A DNA stretch of 8,883 bases from Massilia sp. (lineage in GTDB: Bacteria > Pseudomonadota > Gammaproteobacteria > Burkholderiales > Burkholderiaceae_D). Shown in pieces: positions 1 to 6,573 of this stretch. The position numbers and the translations under genes are program-made. Position 1 is the stretch's first letter; each line of letters begins with the position of its first letter. The notes beneath the pieces are model-generated. The model saw only the letters and a program-made list of their open reading frames with translations, did not search any database and was not told the DNA's origin. Location: assembly GCA_003520365.1 (NCBI GenBank), contig DOUW01000273.1:1-8883 (forward strand), written 5' to 3'.

Positions 1-2
1 CG

Positions 3-377
3 CGGCGCCGGGCCAGCGGCCATGCGGGGCTCGCTGCCGCGGCAGTCCTGGCGGTGGGCCTCGGCAACCTGTGGATCGGCCTGGTGGCGATCGTCCTGTT
101 CGGCCTGCCGCACGCTTACTACAACGCCACGATGCAGGGCTGGGCCGCCGACCAGTTCGCCGCGCACGGCCAAGGCGCGGTCATGGGCCTGCTCTCGACC
201 ATCTTCTGCCTGGCGAACATCGTGATGGCGCTGGCGGGCGGCGTGCTGACCCTGGTCGATACCCGGCTCGTGCTGATCGTCGGCGGCCTGCTGGCGGCGT
301 GGGCGGCGCTGGCCCTGCGCAACTGGAGTGGACGCGCCGTCGACGGCGCAATCGCGCTGAACGTGGAGACCAAATGA
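3..377 (+). CDS. MFS transporter, C-terminal part (5' end outside window)
   Basis: The reading frame is open from the first bases of the window, so this is the last 124 residues of a longer gene ending at TGA 375-377. The visible protein is rich in Ala, Leu, Val and Gly and forms about three to four hydrophobic helices (for example around LWIGLVAIVLFGLP, VMGLLSTIFCLANIVMAL and LVLIVGGLLAAWAALAL). Short loops separate them, followed by a polar tail ending NVETK. This pattern fits the last helices of a 12-helix major facilitator superfamily permease in the inner membrane. The stop codon overlaps the start of the next gene (ATGA), so the transporter and the downstream regulator are probably one transcript and translationally coupled. 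The signature N-terminal MFS motifs lie outside the window, so the family call rests on hydrophobicity pattern and general resemblance. The substrate is unknown. Confidence 0.7.
   Translation, partial: RRRASGHAGLAAAAVLAVGLGNLWIGLVAIVLFGLPHAYYNATMQGWAADQFAAHGQGAVMGLLSTIFCLANIVMALAGGVLTLVDTRLVLIVGGLLAAWAALALRNWSGRAVDGAIALNVETK
365..377 (+). promoter_or_regulatory. Ribosome binding site and ATGA stop/start overlap
   Basis: GGAG at 365-368 precedes the ATG at 374 by 5 bases. The ATG overlaps the upstream TGA (375-377). This decides the regulator start against longer in-frame openings, which begin inside the transporter gene at non-ATG codons. Confidence 0.75.
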
Positions 378-997
378 ATACGTTCGACCAGGTACTGATG
401 ATGCTGAAGACGCGCGGCGCCCAGACCGCGCAGGCGCTCGCCGGACTGCTCGGCATGACGGCGATGGGCGTGCGGCGCCAGCTCGAGCTGGGCGTGGAAA
501 AGGGGCTGGTGAGCTTTCTCGACACGCCGGGCAAGGTCGGCCGGCCGGTGCGGCGCTGGCAGCTCACCGAGTCCGGCCATGCGCGCTTCCCCGACCGGCA
601 TGCCGAGTTGACGCTCGACCTGATCGAGGGCGTGCGCGCGCTGTTCGGCGAAGCCGGGCTGGAAAAGTTGATCGTGGCACGCGAGGAGAGCAGCGAGCGC
701 GCCTACCGCAGCCGTGTCGATCCCACGACGACGCTGGACGAGCAGGTGGTGGCCCTGGCCGAGGCGCGCTCGCTGGAAGGCTACATGGCCGAGGTCGAGC
801 CGCGCGCGGACGGCAGCATGCTGCTGCTCGAAAACCATTGCCCGATCTGCGCCGCGGCACAGTCCTGCCAGCAGTTCTGCCGCTCGGAGCTGGACGTGTT
901 CCGGCGCGTGCTCGGGCCGGGGGTGAATGTGGTGAGGATCGAGCACCAGCTGGCGGGGGCGCGGCGCTGTGCTTACCTGGTGAGCCAGGCGGACTGA
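374..997 (+). CDS. COG2345-type winged-helix transcriptional regulator with C-terminal cysteine cluster (SufR-like)
   Basis: A 207-residue predicted DNA-binding regulator. Residues 1-70 form a winged helix-turn-helix: an initial helix (DQVLMMLKTRG), a recognition region (TAQALAGLLGMTAMGVRRQL) and a wing (GKVGRPVRRWQLTESG). This is the layout of the COG2345 / DeoR-ArsR-like group that includes SufR. The C-terminal part has the family pattern ENHCPICAAAQSCQQFC (residues 153-169) and a late RRCAY (C199). Cysteines are C156, C159, C165, C169 and C199. C156 and C169 are separated by 12 residues and C169 and C199 by 29, close to three of the four ligand positions described for the SufR Fe-S cluster. 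Metal or Fe-S binding is therefore plausible but inferred. The ATG at 374 is chosen because GGAG (365-368) lies 5 bases upstream and the start overlaps the MFS stop. It probably regulates its own transporter operon. Confidence 0.82.
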   Translation: MNTFDQVLMMLKTRGAQTAQALAGLLGMTAMGVRRQLELGVEKGLVSFLDTPGKVGRPVRRWQLTESGHARFPDRHAELTLDLIEGVRALFGEAGLEKLIVAREESSERAYRSRVDPTTTLDEQVVALAEARSLEGYMAEVEPRADGSMLLLENHCPICAAAQSCQQFCRSELDVFRRVLGPGVNVVRIEHQLAGARRCAYLVSQAD

Positions 998-1068
998 GCA
1001 AGACGCTGGGTCGGGAATTGTCTCTGCCGCGCGGCCAAGCCCAGTTTCATTGATCCGACTTGCGCTTC

Positions 1069-1967
1069 TCAGGCGGAAACCAGACGTCGCCGCAGGTCTT
1101 CCAGCAGCCATTGTCCGGCGGGGCCTGGCACGCGATCGCGCCTGTGGGCGCCATATATCGTCAATCCTTCCCGCGGCGTCGGATCGTCTTCGATCTGAAG
1201 CGCGACCAACTGTCCAGATGCAATCAAACCAGTGACGAGGTAGTCGGGCATGCGGCACCACCCGAATCCGGAAAGCAGGAAATCAAGGCGTCGGCCAAGA
1301 TCGACGAAGCGCCATACCCTGGCGCTGCACACGCCATAGTTTGCGCCCTCGGCGCCGACGGGATCCGACAGGACAAGCTGCACGTAAGGCGCGAGGTCGG
1401 CCTGGGTTGCAGGACGACCGAGCGCCGCAAGCGGATGCTGGGGCGCCACGACCGCTTGCAGGCCGATGCGCAACAGAGGATAAGCGGTCACATCATGGGG
1501 GGAGACGGAAGAAGCAGGCAAATGCCGATCGCCGCAGCGCCGGATCGCAGGCGGCGCAGCGATCCGCCCAAGCCTTCCGTGGAGAAGCTGACTGGCAGCG
1601 TAGGAAATGTGGTGCTCAATGCCGCCAAGCTATCGGTCAGCGGGCCGGTCGGGACGAGTGGATCGATCGCTATCACGAGTTCCGGCTCCAGCCCTTTTCT
1701 TGCGCCGGAGGCAATTGCTTCAAACCTGTCCGCACTTGCGAGTACCAGGCGTGCGTGCTCCACGAGTACGCGCCCGACCTCGGTCAACGCTGGCCGATGC
1801 GAACGCCGATCGAATAGCACAACCCCTTGCACGTCCTCCAGTGTGCGCACGGCCTGGCTGATGGCCGACTGCACGCGGCCAAGCTGCCGCCCGGCCGCGG
1901 AAAAGCTGCCAGTGTCCACGATAGTGACCAGGATTCGAAGCTGGTCGAGAGTAAGGCTGCCAATCAC
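1069..1967 (-). pseudogene. LysR-family transcriptional regulator, interrupted by one frameshift
   Basis: Two minus-strand reading frames together encode a full LysR-type regulator. The first, from 1967 to a TGA at 1488-1490, has the N-terminal winged helix (LTLDQLRILVTIVDTGSFSA, then LGRVQSAISQAVRTLED and LFDRRSHRPALTEVG), a linker helix and the start of the effector-binding domain up to RSGAAAIGIC. The second, read from about 1520 down to the TGA at 1069-1071, continues the effector domain (DVTAYPLLRIGLQAVVAPQHPLA through QWLLEDLRRRL). The frames meet at a run of six C on the coding strand (G at 1497-1502). One extra C joins them as LPSPPHDVTAYP and gives 300 codons including stop, exactly the usual LysR size. 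Start: the only suitable codon before the conserved helix is GTG 1967-1965; no clear Shine-Dalgarno is seen. The gene is divergent from the azoreductase gene and is its likely regulator. It is either a recent pseudogene, a phase-variable allele or a sequencing error. Confidence 0.85.
1497..1502 (-). other. Homopolymer frameshift site in the LysR gene
   Basis: Six G on the plus strand (six C in the coding sense) sit exactly where the LysR reading frame switches. The upstream frame ends a few codons later (PPMM then TGA), while the conserved effector domain continues in the neighbouring frame. A seventh C would repair the gene. The run length and the exact repair by one base point to slippage or a base-calling error. 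Confidence 0.8.
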
Positions 1968-1993
1968 ATCGCACCCGAGGATAATCCATCTAT

Positions 1994-2005
1994 AACATCG
2001 ATGTT
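1994..2005. promoter_or_regulatory. Perfect 12-bp palindrome, candidate LysR operator
   Basis: AACATCGATGTT is a perfect inverted repeat in the 129-base gap between the divergent LysR and azoreductase genes. The overlapping string from 1988 contains ATC-N9-GAT, which matches the T-N11-A form of LysR-type binding sites. Its centre is about 61 bases upstream of the transcription start expected from the candidate azoR promoter, close to the usual -65 position of a LysR recognition site. The palindrome is seen directly; the role is inferred. Confidence 0.5.
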
Positions 2006-2025
2006 TTCCATCGGATTTTAATCGC

Positions 2026-2054
2026 TTCCGCACATGGAGGTCGAGCGATATATT
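2026..2054 (+). promoter_or_regulatory. Candidate sigma-70 promoter of the azoreductase gene
   Basis: A good -10 box TATATT (2049-2054, 5 of 6 to consensus) lies 17 bases after a poor -35 box TTCCGC (2026-2031). A weak -35 with a good -10 is expected for a promoter needing an activator such as the adjacent LysR protein. No experimental support is available. Confidence 0.4.
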
Positions 2055-2096
2055 GGCGCCCTCGGGTCTGGCGCCCATTTTATGAAGGAAAACGCA

Positions 2097-2726
2097 ATGA
2101 GCACACTTCTGGTCATCGAATCGAGCCCGCGCGGCGAACAATCCATCTCTCGCAACATGACACGCCGCTTTGTGGCCGAGTGGCGCAAGACGCGCGACGG
2201 TGCACGGATCATCGAGCGTGACCTGATGCGGACCGGACTCGAATTCGTCAACGCGCCGTGGCTCGACGCCTATTTCACGCCTGCGGAGCACCATTCGGCC
2301 GAAATGAAAACTACCTTGCAGCTCTCGGACGAGCTGGTCGAGGAAGTGCTGGCCACCGATCACATCGTCATCGCGACACCCGTCTATAACTACAACGTAC
2401 CGGCCGTACTCAAGGCGTGGATCGATCACATCGTACGCAAAGGGATCACCCTCGGATTCGATGGCCGCGGTCTCGTCACGGGCAAGAAGGCGACCGTCCT
2501 GATCGCATCGGGCGGCGTCTACGACGAGCGGTCGCCCATTCGCGACCGCGACCTGGCGACGCACTATCTGCGGCTGGTCCTTGGGGTGATCGGCATCACG
2601 GATGTCACCTTCGTCGCAGGCGGCGGCGCCAAGGCGGTCGACCTCCGCGAAATCAGCATGGAAGGCTTCGTCGATCGCCTGGCGCCCCAGCTGGTTCGGG
2701 CCGCACAGGTGTCGGAGCAGGGCTGA
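2097..2726 (+). CDS. azoR: FMN-dependent NADH-azoreductase (AzoR family flavodoxin-like quinone reductase)
   Basis: A 209-residue cytosolic flavoprotein of usual AzoR length. Enzymes of this family transfer two electrons from NAD(P)H through FMN to quinones and azo compounds, and are usually linked to quinone or electrophile stress. Visible family features are the N-terminal beta strand and FMN phosphate loop ([16 protein letters not shown], residues 4-19), the FMN-binding segment [18 protein letters not shown] (94-111), and the second flavin loop IASGGVY (136-142). The late segment [20 protein letters not shown] (158-177) also matches AzoR proteins. The start at 2097 follows AAGGA at 2085-2089 with a normal spacer; an in-frame ATG at 2082 has no ribosome binding site. 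The gene is divergent from the broken LysR gene, a common arrangement for azoR, and was probably controlled by it. The gene looks lower in GC than the genes further right. Confidence 0.9.
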   Translation: MSTLLVIESSPRGEQSISRNMTRRFVAEWRKTRDGARIIERDLMRTGLEFVNAPWLDAYFTPAEHHSAEMKTTLQLSDELVEEVLATDHIVIATPVYNYNVPAVLKAWIDHIVRKGITLGFDGRGLVTGKKATVLIASGGVYDERSPIRDRDLATHYLRLVLGVIGITDVTFVAGGGAKAVDLREISMEGFVDRLAPQLVRAAQVSEQG

Positions 2727-2844
2727 CGCAGGCGCCCCGCATCCTCCCCCGGTTCGTCACAGTCGCGCTTTTCACGGCCACGGGGGCGCGAGCCGGGCGC
2801 GCGGAAAGCCTGGCGTCCATATCCAAGCAGTTGACCGATGTGAC

Positions 2845-2876
2845 AAAAAAAATGCCGCTGTTTCCAGCGGCATTTT
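2845..2876 (-). terminator. Strong intrinsic terminator for the MHS transporter, possibly bidirectional
   Basis: AAAATGCCGCTG (2849-2860) and CAGCGGCATTTT (2865-2876) form a perfect 12-bp stem with a 4-base loop. Read on the minus strand it ends in eight U (A run at 2845-2852), a textbook intrinsic terminator 24 bases beyond the transporter stop. Read on the plus strand, downstream of azoR, the U tract is only about four long, so it may also stop azoR transcripts but less well. It separates two convergent genes. Confidence 0.88.
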
Positions 2877-2899
2877 CATTTCCGACAGTCGCCTGCGCG

Positions 2900-4600
2900 T
2901 CAGTCGGTGGCGTAGATGTTGTTGTCCTTGGTTTCGCGAACGAAGAAGGCGCCGATCACGACGGTGATCAGGGCGATGATGATCGGATACCAGAGGCCGT
3001 AGTAGATGTTGCCGTTGGCCGCCACCAGGGCGAACGAGATGGTCGGCAGCAGGCCGCCGAACCAGCCGTTACCGATGTGGTAGGGCAGGGACATCGAGCT
3101 GTAGCGGATACGGGTCGGGAACATCTCGACCAGCATGGCCGCGATCGGGCCGTACACCATGGTCACGTAGATCACCAGGATGAACAGCAGCAGCACGAGC
3201 ATCGGCTTGTTGAGCTGGCTCGGATCGGCTTTTTCAGGGTAGCCGGCCGACTTCAGGGTGGCGACGACTTCCTTGTTGAGCGCGGTCTGGCGGGCCTTGT
3301 CGTCGGCCACGAAGTCCAGGCCATCCGGCGTCATGGTGGCGTTGAAGGCATTGATCACCTTGTCGCCCACCTTGATCTGCGCCACGGTGCCGGCCGGCGC
3401 CTCGACGGTCGTGTAGTTGACCGAGGCGTTGGTCAGCATGCGGGTGGCGATGTCGCAGGACGACGGGAATTTGCGGGTGCCGCTCGGGTCGACCTGGAAG
3501 TGGCAGGAGTTCGGGTCGGCGACGACGACGACCGGCGAGTTGGCGATGGCTTGCTCCAGGGCCGGGTTGCCGTAGTGAGTGATGGCCTTGAATATCGGGA
3601 AATAGGTGGCCGCGGCGATGACGCAGCCGCCGAGGATGATCCACTTGCGGCCGATCTTGTCGGACAGCCAGCCGAAGATGAGGAAGAACGGGGTGGCCAG
3701 CAGAAGGGCGATGGCGATCAGGATGTTCGCGGTCGGGCCGTCGATCTTCAGCGTCTGGGTCAGGAAGAACAGGGCGTAGAACTGGCCGGTGTACCACACC
3801 ACGGCCTGGCCCATCGTCAGGCCGACCAGGGCCAGCAGGACGATCTTGCCGTTTTTCCAGTTCAGGAAGGCTTCCGACAGCGGCGCCTTCGAGGTCTTGC
3901 CTTCGGCTTTCATCTTGGCGAAGGCCGGCGATTCGTTCATCGACATCCGGATCCAGACCGAAATGCCCAGCAGCAGGACGGAGACCAGGAAGGGGATGCG
4001 CCAGCCCCAGGCCAGGAATTCTTCTTCGCCGACGGCGGTGCGGGTGCCCAGGATGACCAGCAGCGACAGGAACAGGCCCATGGTCGCGGTGGTCTGGATG
4101 AAGGCGGTGAAGAAGCCGCGCTTGCCTTCCGGCGCGTGCTCGGCGACGTAGGTCGCCGCGCCACCGTATTCGCCGCCCAGTGCCAGGCCCTGCAGGACGC
4201 GCAGGGTGACCAGGATGATCGGCGCCGCGATGCCGATCGAGGCGTAGCCCGGCAGCAGGCCGACGAGGAAGGTCGAGCCGCCCATGATCAGGATGGTGAC
4301 CAGGAAGGTGTACTTGCGGCCGATCATGTCGCCGAGGCGGCCGAACACGAGCGCGCCGAACGGACGCACGATGAAGCCGGCGGCGAAGGTGAGCAGGGCG
4401 AAGATGAAGGAAGTGGTCGGGTCGCCGAGGAAGAACTGCTTGCCGATGATGGCGGCGAGCGAACCGTAGAGGTAGAAGTCGTACCATTCGAACACGGTGC
4501 CAAGCGAGGACGCAAAGATCACCTTGCGTTCTTCCTTGGTCATCCCCTGGGAGGAAGGTACTGCCTTCCCGCCCGCGGTCATGCCGGGTGTGATAGCCAT
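2900..4600 (-). CDS. MFS transporter, metabolite:H+ symporter (MHS) family, with large hydrophilic insert
   Basis: A 566-residue inner-membrane secondary transporter, expected to import a small organic acid or related metabolite with protons. Family marks are FEWYDFYLYG (residues 37-46) in helix 1, the loop motif GRLGDMIGRK (87-96) and its second-half copy GWLSDKIGRK (310-319). RVLQGLALGGEYGGAA (134-149) and the SMNESPAF segment (220-227) after helix 6 also fit. The N-terminal half and the last helices match ordinary MHS permeases of about 430 residues. The extra length comes mainly from a polar stretch at about residues 342-465, between late helices; it contains C366 and C382. By topology this insert is probably periplasmic. 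The ATG at 4600-4598 has GGAG (4613-4610) nine bases upstream. It is divergent from the thiolase operon and ends at a strong terminator. The substrate is not determinable; import of the acid degraded by the divergent operon is a guess. Confidence 0.88.
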   Translation of the reverse strand: MAITPGMTAGGKAVPSSQGMTKEERKVIFASSLGTVFEWYDFYLYGSLAAIIGKQFFLGDPTTSFIFALLTFAAGFIVRPFGALVFGRLGDMIGRKYTFLVTILIMGGSTFLVGLLPGYASIGIAAPIILVTLRVLQGLALGGEYGGAATYVAEHAPEGKRGFFTAFIQTTATMGLFLSLLVILGTRTAVGEEEFLAWGWRIPFLVSVLLLGISVWIRMSMNESPAFAKMKAEGKTSKAPLSEAFLNWKNGKIVLLALVGLTMGQAVVWYTGQFYALFFLTQTLKIDGPTANILIAIALLLATPFFLIFGWLSDKIGRKWIILGGCVIAAATYFPIFKAITHYGNPALEQAIANSPVVVVADPNSCHFQVDPSGTRKFPSSCDIATRMLTNASVNYTTVEAPAGTVAQIKVGDKVINAFNATMTPDGLDFVADDKARQTALNKEVVATLKSAGYPEKADPSQLNKPMLVLLLFILVIYVTMVYGPIAAMLVEMFPTRIRYSSMSLPYHIGNGWFGGLLPTISFALVAANGNIYYGLWYPIIIALITVVIGAFFVRETKDNNIYATD

Positions 4601-4698
4601 TTTGTGTGTCTCCGTATAGTAATGTAGGTCTCGGATAGCCGTACGTGGAACCTGTCTGTGCAGGAATCTGGTCAGCCTGGAACGGAGTGTGGACCGTT

Positions 4699-4742
4699 AA
4701 ACTTACGTCATGCTTGCTCCAAACTTACTGCAAACTTACTAA
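4699..4742. repeat. Four direct repeats of 11 bp, three nearly identical
   Basis: The repeats start at 4699, 4710, 4721 and 4732. The first, third and fourth begin with the identical octamer AAACTTAC; the second (ATGCTTGC) matches it at five of eight bases. The exact 11-bp spacing puts all copies on one face of the helix. That layout is typical of operators for OmpR/PhoB-type response regulators, which bind direct repeats. The array is about 100 bases upstream of the transporter start and 240 upstream of the thiolase start, so it could serve either gene. The repeat is seen directly; the binding role is inferred. Confidence 0.65.
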
Positions 4743-4879
4743 TGGTTGACGAGGCCGCTTGCGTAGCGGTGGCGGAGCGCATGCGGCGAGCCGGGAAGGC
4801 GGCGGCAGGGCGGCGTCGGCCCCCAAGTTACTGAACATTCGACCGCCTCAGTGCGCCGGAAAATCCCGGATGCATATGA

Positions 4880-4895
4880 TGAGGCGCAAGCCTCA
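4880..4895. promoter_or_regulatory. Short hairpin with GCAA loop upstream of the thiolase promoter candidate
   Basis: TGAGGC (4880-4885) and GCCTCA (4890-4895) are perfect inverted repeats around GCAA. They end five bases before a candidate -35 box. It could be an operator half-site pair or chance; the stem is too short and lacks a U tract for a terminator. Confidence 0.25.
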
Positions 4896-4899
4896 AGAT

Positions 4900-4929
4900 T
4901 TGCGAACGACCGTACTAATCATGTGCTAT
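4900..4929 (+). promoter_or_regulatory. Weak candidate promoter of the thiolase operon
   Basis: TTGCGA (4900-4905, four of six to consensus) and TGCTAT (4924-4929, three of six) are separated by 18 bases, about 55 bases upstream of the thiolase ATG. The match is modest, and other AT-rich hexamers nearby (around 4913) could serve instead. Confidence 0.3.
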
Positions 4930-4984
4930 TCTCGTCCGCGGACCACTTCATAACGCTGCATACACCAATACCAGGGAGACCAGA

Positions 4985-6163
4985 ATGCAAGACGCCGTCA
5001 TCGTATCGACCGCCCGCACCGGCTTGGCCAAGTCGTGGAAGGGAGCCTTCAACATGACCCATGGCGCCACCCTCGGCGGCCACGTGCTCGCCGCCGCCAT
5101 CGAGCGCGCCGGCATCGACGCGGGCGAGGTCGAGGACGTGATCATGGGCTGCGCCAATCCGGAAGGTGCGACCGGCGGCAACATCGCGCGCCAGATCGCG
5201 CTGCGCGCCGGCTGCCCGGTCACGGTGCCGGGCATGACGGTGAACCGCTTCTGCTCCTCCGGCCTGCAGACCATTGCCCTGGCCGCCCAGCGCGTGCTGG
5301 CCGGCGAAGGCGAGATCTTTGCCGCCGGCGGCGTCGAGTCGATCTCCTGCGTGCAGCAGGAAATGAACACCCACATGATGCGCGACCCGGCCCTGCGTGC
5401 GAGCAAGCCGGAAATCTACTGGTCGATGCTGCAGACGGCCGAGATGGTCGCCAAGCGCTACGGGGTGGCCAAGGAGCGCCAGGACGCCTATGGCGTGCAG
5501 AGCCAGCAGCGTGCCGCCGCCGCCCAGGCCGCCGGCCGTTTCGATGCCGAGATCGTGCCGATGACGACCGTCATGGGCGTGGCCGACAAGGCCTCGGGCC
5601 GCCTGCTGACGCGCGAGGTGACGATTGCCGCAGACGAGGGCATCCGCGCCGACACCACCATCGAAGCGGTATCGAAGATCCGCACCGCGCTGCCGGGCGG
5701 CGTGATCACCGCCGGCAACGCCAGCCAGTTCTCGGACGGCGCCTCGGTGTCGATCGTGATGAGCCGGCGCATGGCCGAAGCCAGGGGCCTGGCGCCGCTG
5801 GGCGTGTTCCGCGGTTTCGCGGTGGCCGGCTGCGAGCCCGACGAGATGGGCATCGGCCCGGTGTTCGCGGTGCCGAAGCTGCTGCAAAAGGCCGGCCTCA
5901 CGGTCGACGACATCGGCCTGTGGGAACTGAACGAGGCCTTTGCCGTGCAGGTGCTGTATTGCGCCGACAAGCTGGGCATCCCGATGGAGCGCCTGAACGT
6001 GAACGGCGGCGCGATCGCGGTTGGCCATCCATATGGCGTGTCGGGCGCGCGCCTGGTCGGCCATGCGCTGATCGAAGGCAAGCGCCGCGGCGTGAAGTAC
6101 GTCGTGGTGACGATGTGCATCGGCGGCGGCCAGGGCGCGGCGGGGCTGTTCGAGGTGCTGTAA
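4985..6163 (+). CDS. Thiolase family protein (acetyl-CoA C-acyltransferase)
   Basis: A 392-residue cytosolic thiolase of standard length. Thiolases cleave a 3-ketoacyl-CoA with free CoA to give acetyl-CoA and a shorter acyl-CoA, or run the reverse condensation. The nucleophilic cysteine is C90 in NRFCSSGLQ; the other active-site elements are NEAFA (316-320), H348 in [10 protein letters not shown] (347-356) and C378 in [10 protein letters not shown]. All catalytic residues are therefore present. The histidine loop reads [10 protein letters not shown] rather than the common GHPIGASGAR, marking a separate thiolase subgroup that is usually annotated only as acetyl-CoA acetyltransferase. The ATG at 4985 follows GGGAG (4974-4978). 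It is the first gene of a same-strand set with a Dabb protein and two SDR enzymes, which suggests a degradative beta-oxidation-like role more than a housekeeping or PHB role, though no acyl-CoA dehydrogenase or hydratase is in the window. The chain-length preference is unknown. Confidence 0.92.
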   Translation: MQDAVIVSTARTGLAKSWKGAFNMTHGATLGGHVLAAAIERAGIDAGEVEDVIMGCANPEGATGGNIARQIALRAGCPVTVPGMTVNRFCSSGLQTIALAAQRVLAGEGEIFAAGGVESISCVQQEMNTHMMRDPALRASKPEIYWSMLQTAEMVAKRYGVAKERQDAYGVQSQQRAAAAQAAGRFDAEIVPMTTVMGVADKASGRLLTREVTIAADEGIRADTTIEAVSKIRTALPGGVITAGNASQFSDGASVSIVMSRRMAEARGLAPLGVFRGFAVAGCEPDEMGIGPVFAVPKLLQKAGLTVDDIGLWELNEAFAVQVLYCADKLGIPMERLNVNGGAIAVGHPYGVSGARLVGHALIEGKRRGVKYVVVTMCIGGGQGAAGLFEVL

Positions 6164-6234
6164 ATGCGGTCCTTTGATCGCCGTTCTGTGATACCTGAAA
6201 CCTTTTGAACCAGTAAGAAAGATTCGAGAAAGAT

Positions 6235-6537
6235 ATGATCAAGCACATCGTGATGTGGAAGCTGAAGGAGCAGGCCGAGGGCGCGGACCGCCAGGCCAAC
6301 GCCCAGGAAATGAAACGCCGCCTCGATGCCTGCGCCGACATCGTGCCGGGCATCCTGCAGTTCGAGGTCGCGCTGGCCCAGCCGGGCCTGGAGGCGACCT
6401 ACGACGTGGTGCTGGTGTCCGCCTTCGAGAACAAGGAGGCGCTGGCGGCCTACGCGAATCACCCCACCCACCAGGCCCTGATGCCCTTCTTCAAGGCCGT
6501 GCGCGACGAGCGCCAGTGCATGGATTACGAGATCTGA
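6235..6537 (+). CDS. Dabb (stress-responsive alpha/beta barrel) domain protein
   Basis: A 100-residue protein made of a single dimeric alpha/beta-barrel domain of the Dabb type. It starts with the characteristic MIKHIVMWKLKE strand. A helix follows (NAQEMKRRLDA), then a strand region PGILQFEVAL, a strand TYDVVLVSAFENKEALAAY (55-73) and the conserved HPTHQAL segment (76-82) with the final helix and strand. Such proteins form dimers; some act as small enzymes (cyclases, monooxygenase-like proteins) and many are of unknown role. Here it sits 71 bases after the thiolase and 36 before the first SDR with no terminator between, so it is probably co-transcribed and may act on a pathway intermediate. 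The ribosome binding site is weak (GAGAAAG just upstream), but the start is fixed by the conserved first strand. Confidence 0.85.
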   Translation: MIKHIVMWKLKEQAEGADRQANAQEMKRRLDACADIVPGILQFEVALAQPGLEATYDVVLVSAFENKEALAAYANHPTHQALMPFFKAVRDERQCMDYEI

Positions 6538-6573
6538 TCCACCATCAATAACAGAAACAACAACGGAGACGGC

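Larger units (their letters stand above)
4601..4984. other. 384-base divergent intergenic region between the MHS transporter and the thiolase operon
   Basis: No convincing gene is seen here. The part next to the transporter (4601-4698) holds its ribosome binding site but no clear promoter: a TTCCAC/TACATT pair on the minus strand would start transcription at the Shine-Dalgarno itself. The middle carries four phased 11-bp repeats (4699-4742), followed by a GC-rich stretch without recognisable signals (about 4743-4850). The right end is less GC-rich and contains a small hairpin, a weak plus-strand promoter candidate and the thiolase ribosome binding site (GGGAG, 4974-4978). Confidence 0.7.

Noticed and set aside
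998..1068. A terminator between the COG2345 regulator and the convergent LysR gene
   Set aside because: Only a short CTGGG/CCCAG pairing with a large loop and no U tract is visible, which is not enough to call.
119..1261. A 380-codon minus-strand frame opposite the COG2345 regulator
   Set aside because: It is Arg/Ala/His-rich low-complexity sequence antisense to a gene with clear domains, and shows no motif.
1488..1521. Programmed ribosomal frameshifting in the LysR gene
   Set aside because: LysR regulators are not known to use it. The site is a plain homopolymer without a downstream stimulatory structure that I can see, and a one-base indel is the simpler explanation.
2082..2099. An upstream ATG at 2082 as the azoreductase start
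   Set aside because: No Shine-Dalgarno precedes it, whereas AAGGA is well placed for the ATG at 2097, which begins directly at the conserved first strand.
2417..4627. A 736-codon open frame on the plus strand across the azoR end and the transporter region
   Set aside because: It lies antisense to the clearly recognisable MHS transporter, is full of Asp, Gly, Gln and Arg repeats typical of a high-GC antisense frame, and has no family motif.
4646..4662. A sigma-54-like TGG...TGC string upstream of the transporter
   Set aside because: The spacing between the GG and GC elements is one base too long, and the string is on the plus strand, pointing away from the transporter.
4759..4953. A small 64-codon plus-strand open frame in the divergent intergenic region
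   Set aside because: It has no convincing ribosome binding site, crosses the promoter candidate and hairpin, and has an unremarkable Arg/Ala-rich composition.
4919..6064. A 381-codon minus-strand frame opposite the thiolase
   Set aside because: It is the antisense shadow of a thiolase with all catalytic residues; its composition is dominated by His, Gly, Arg and Ala.
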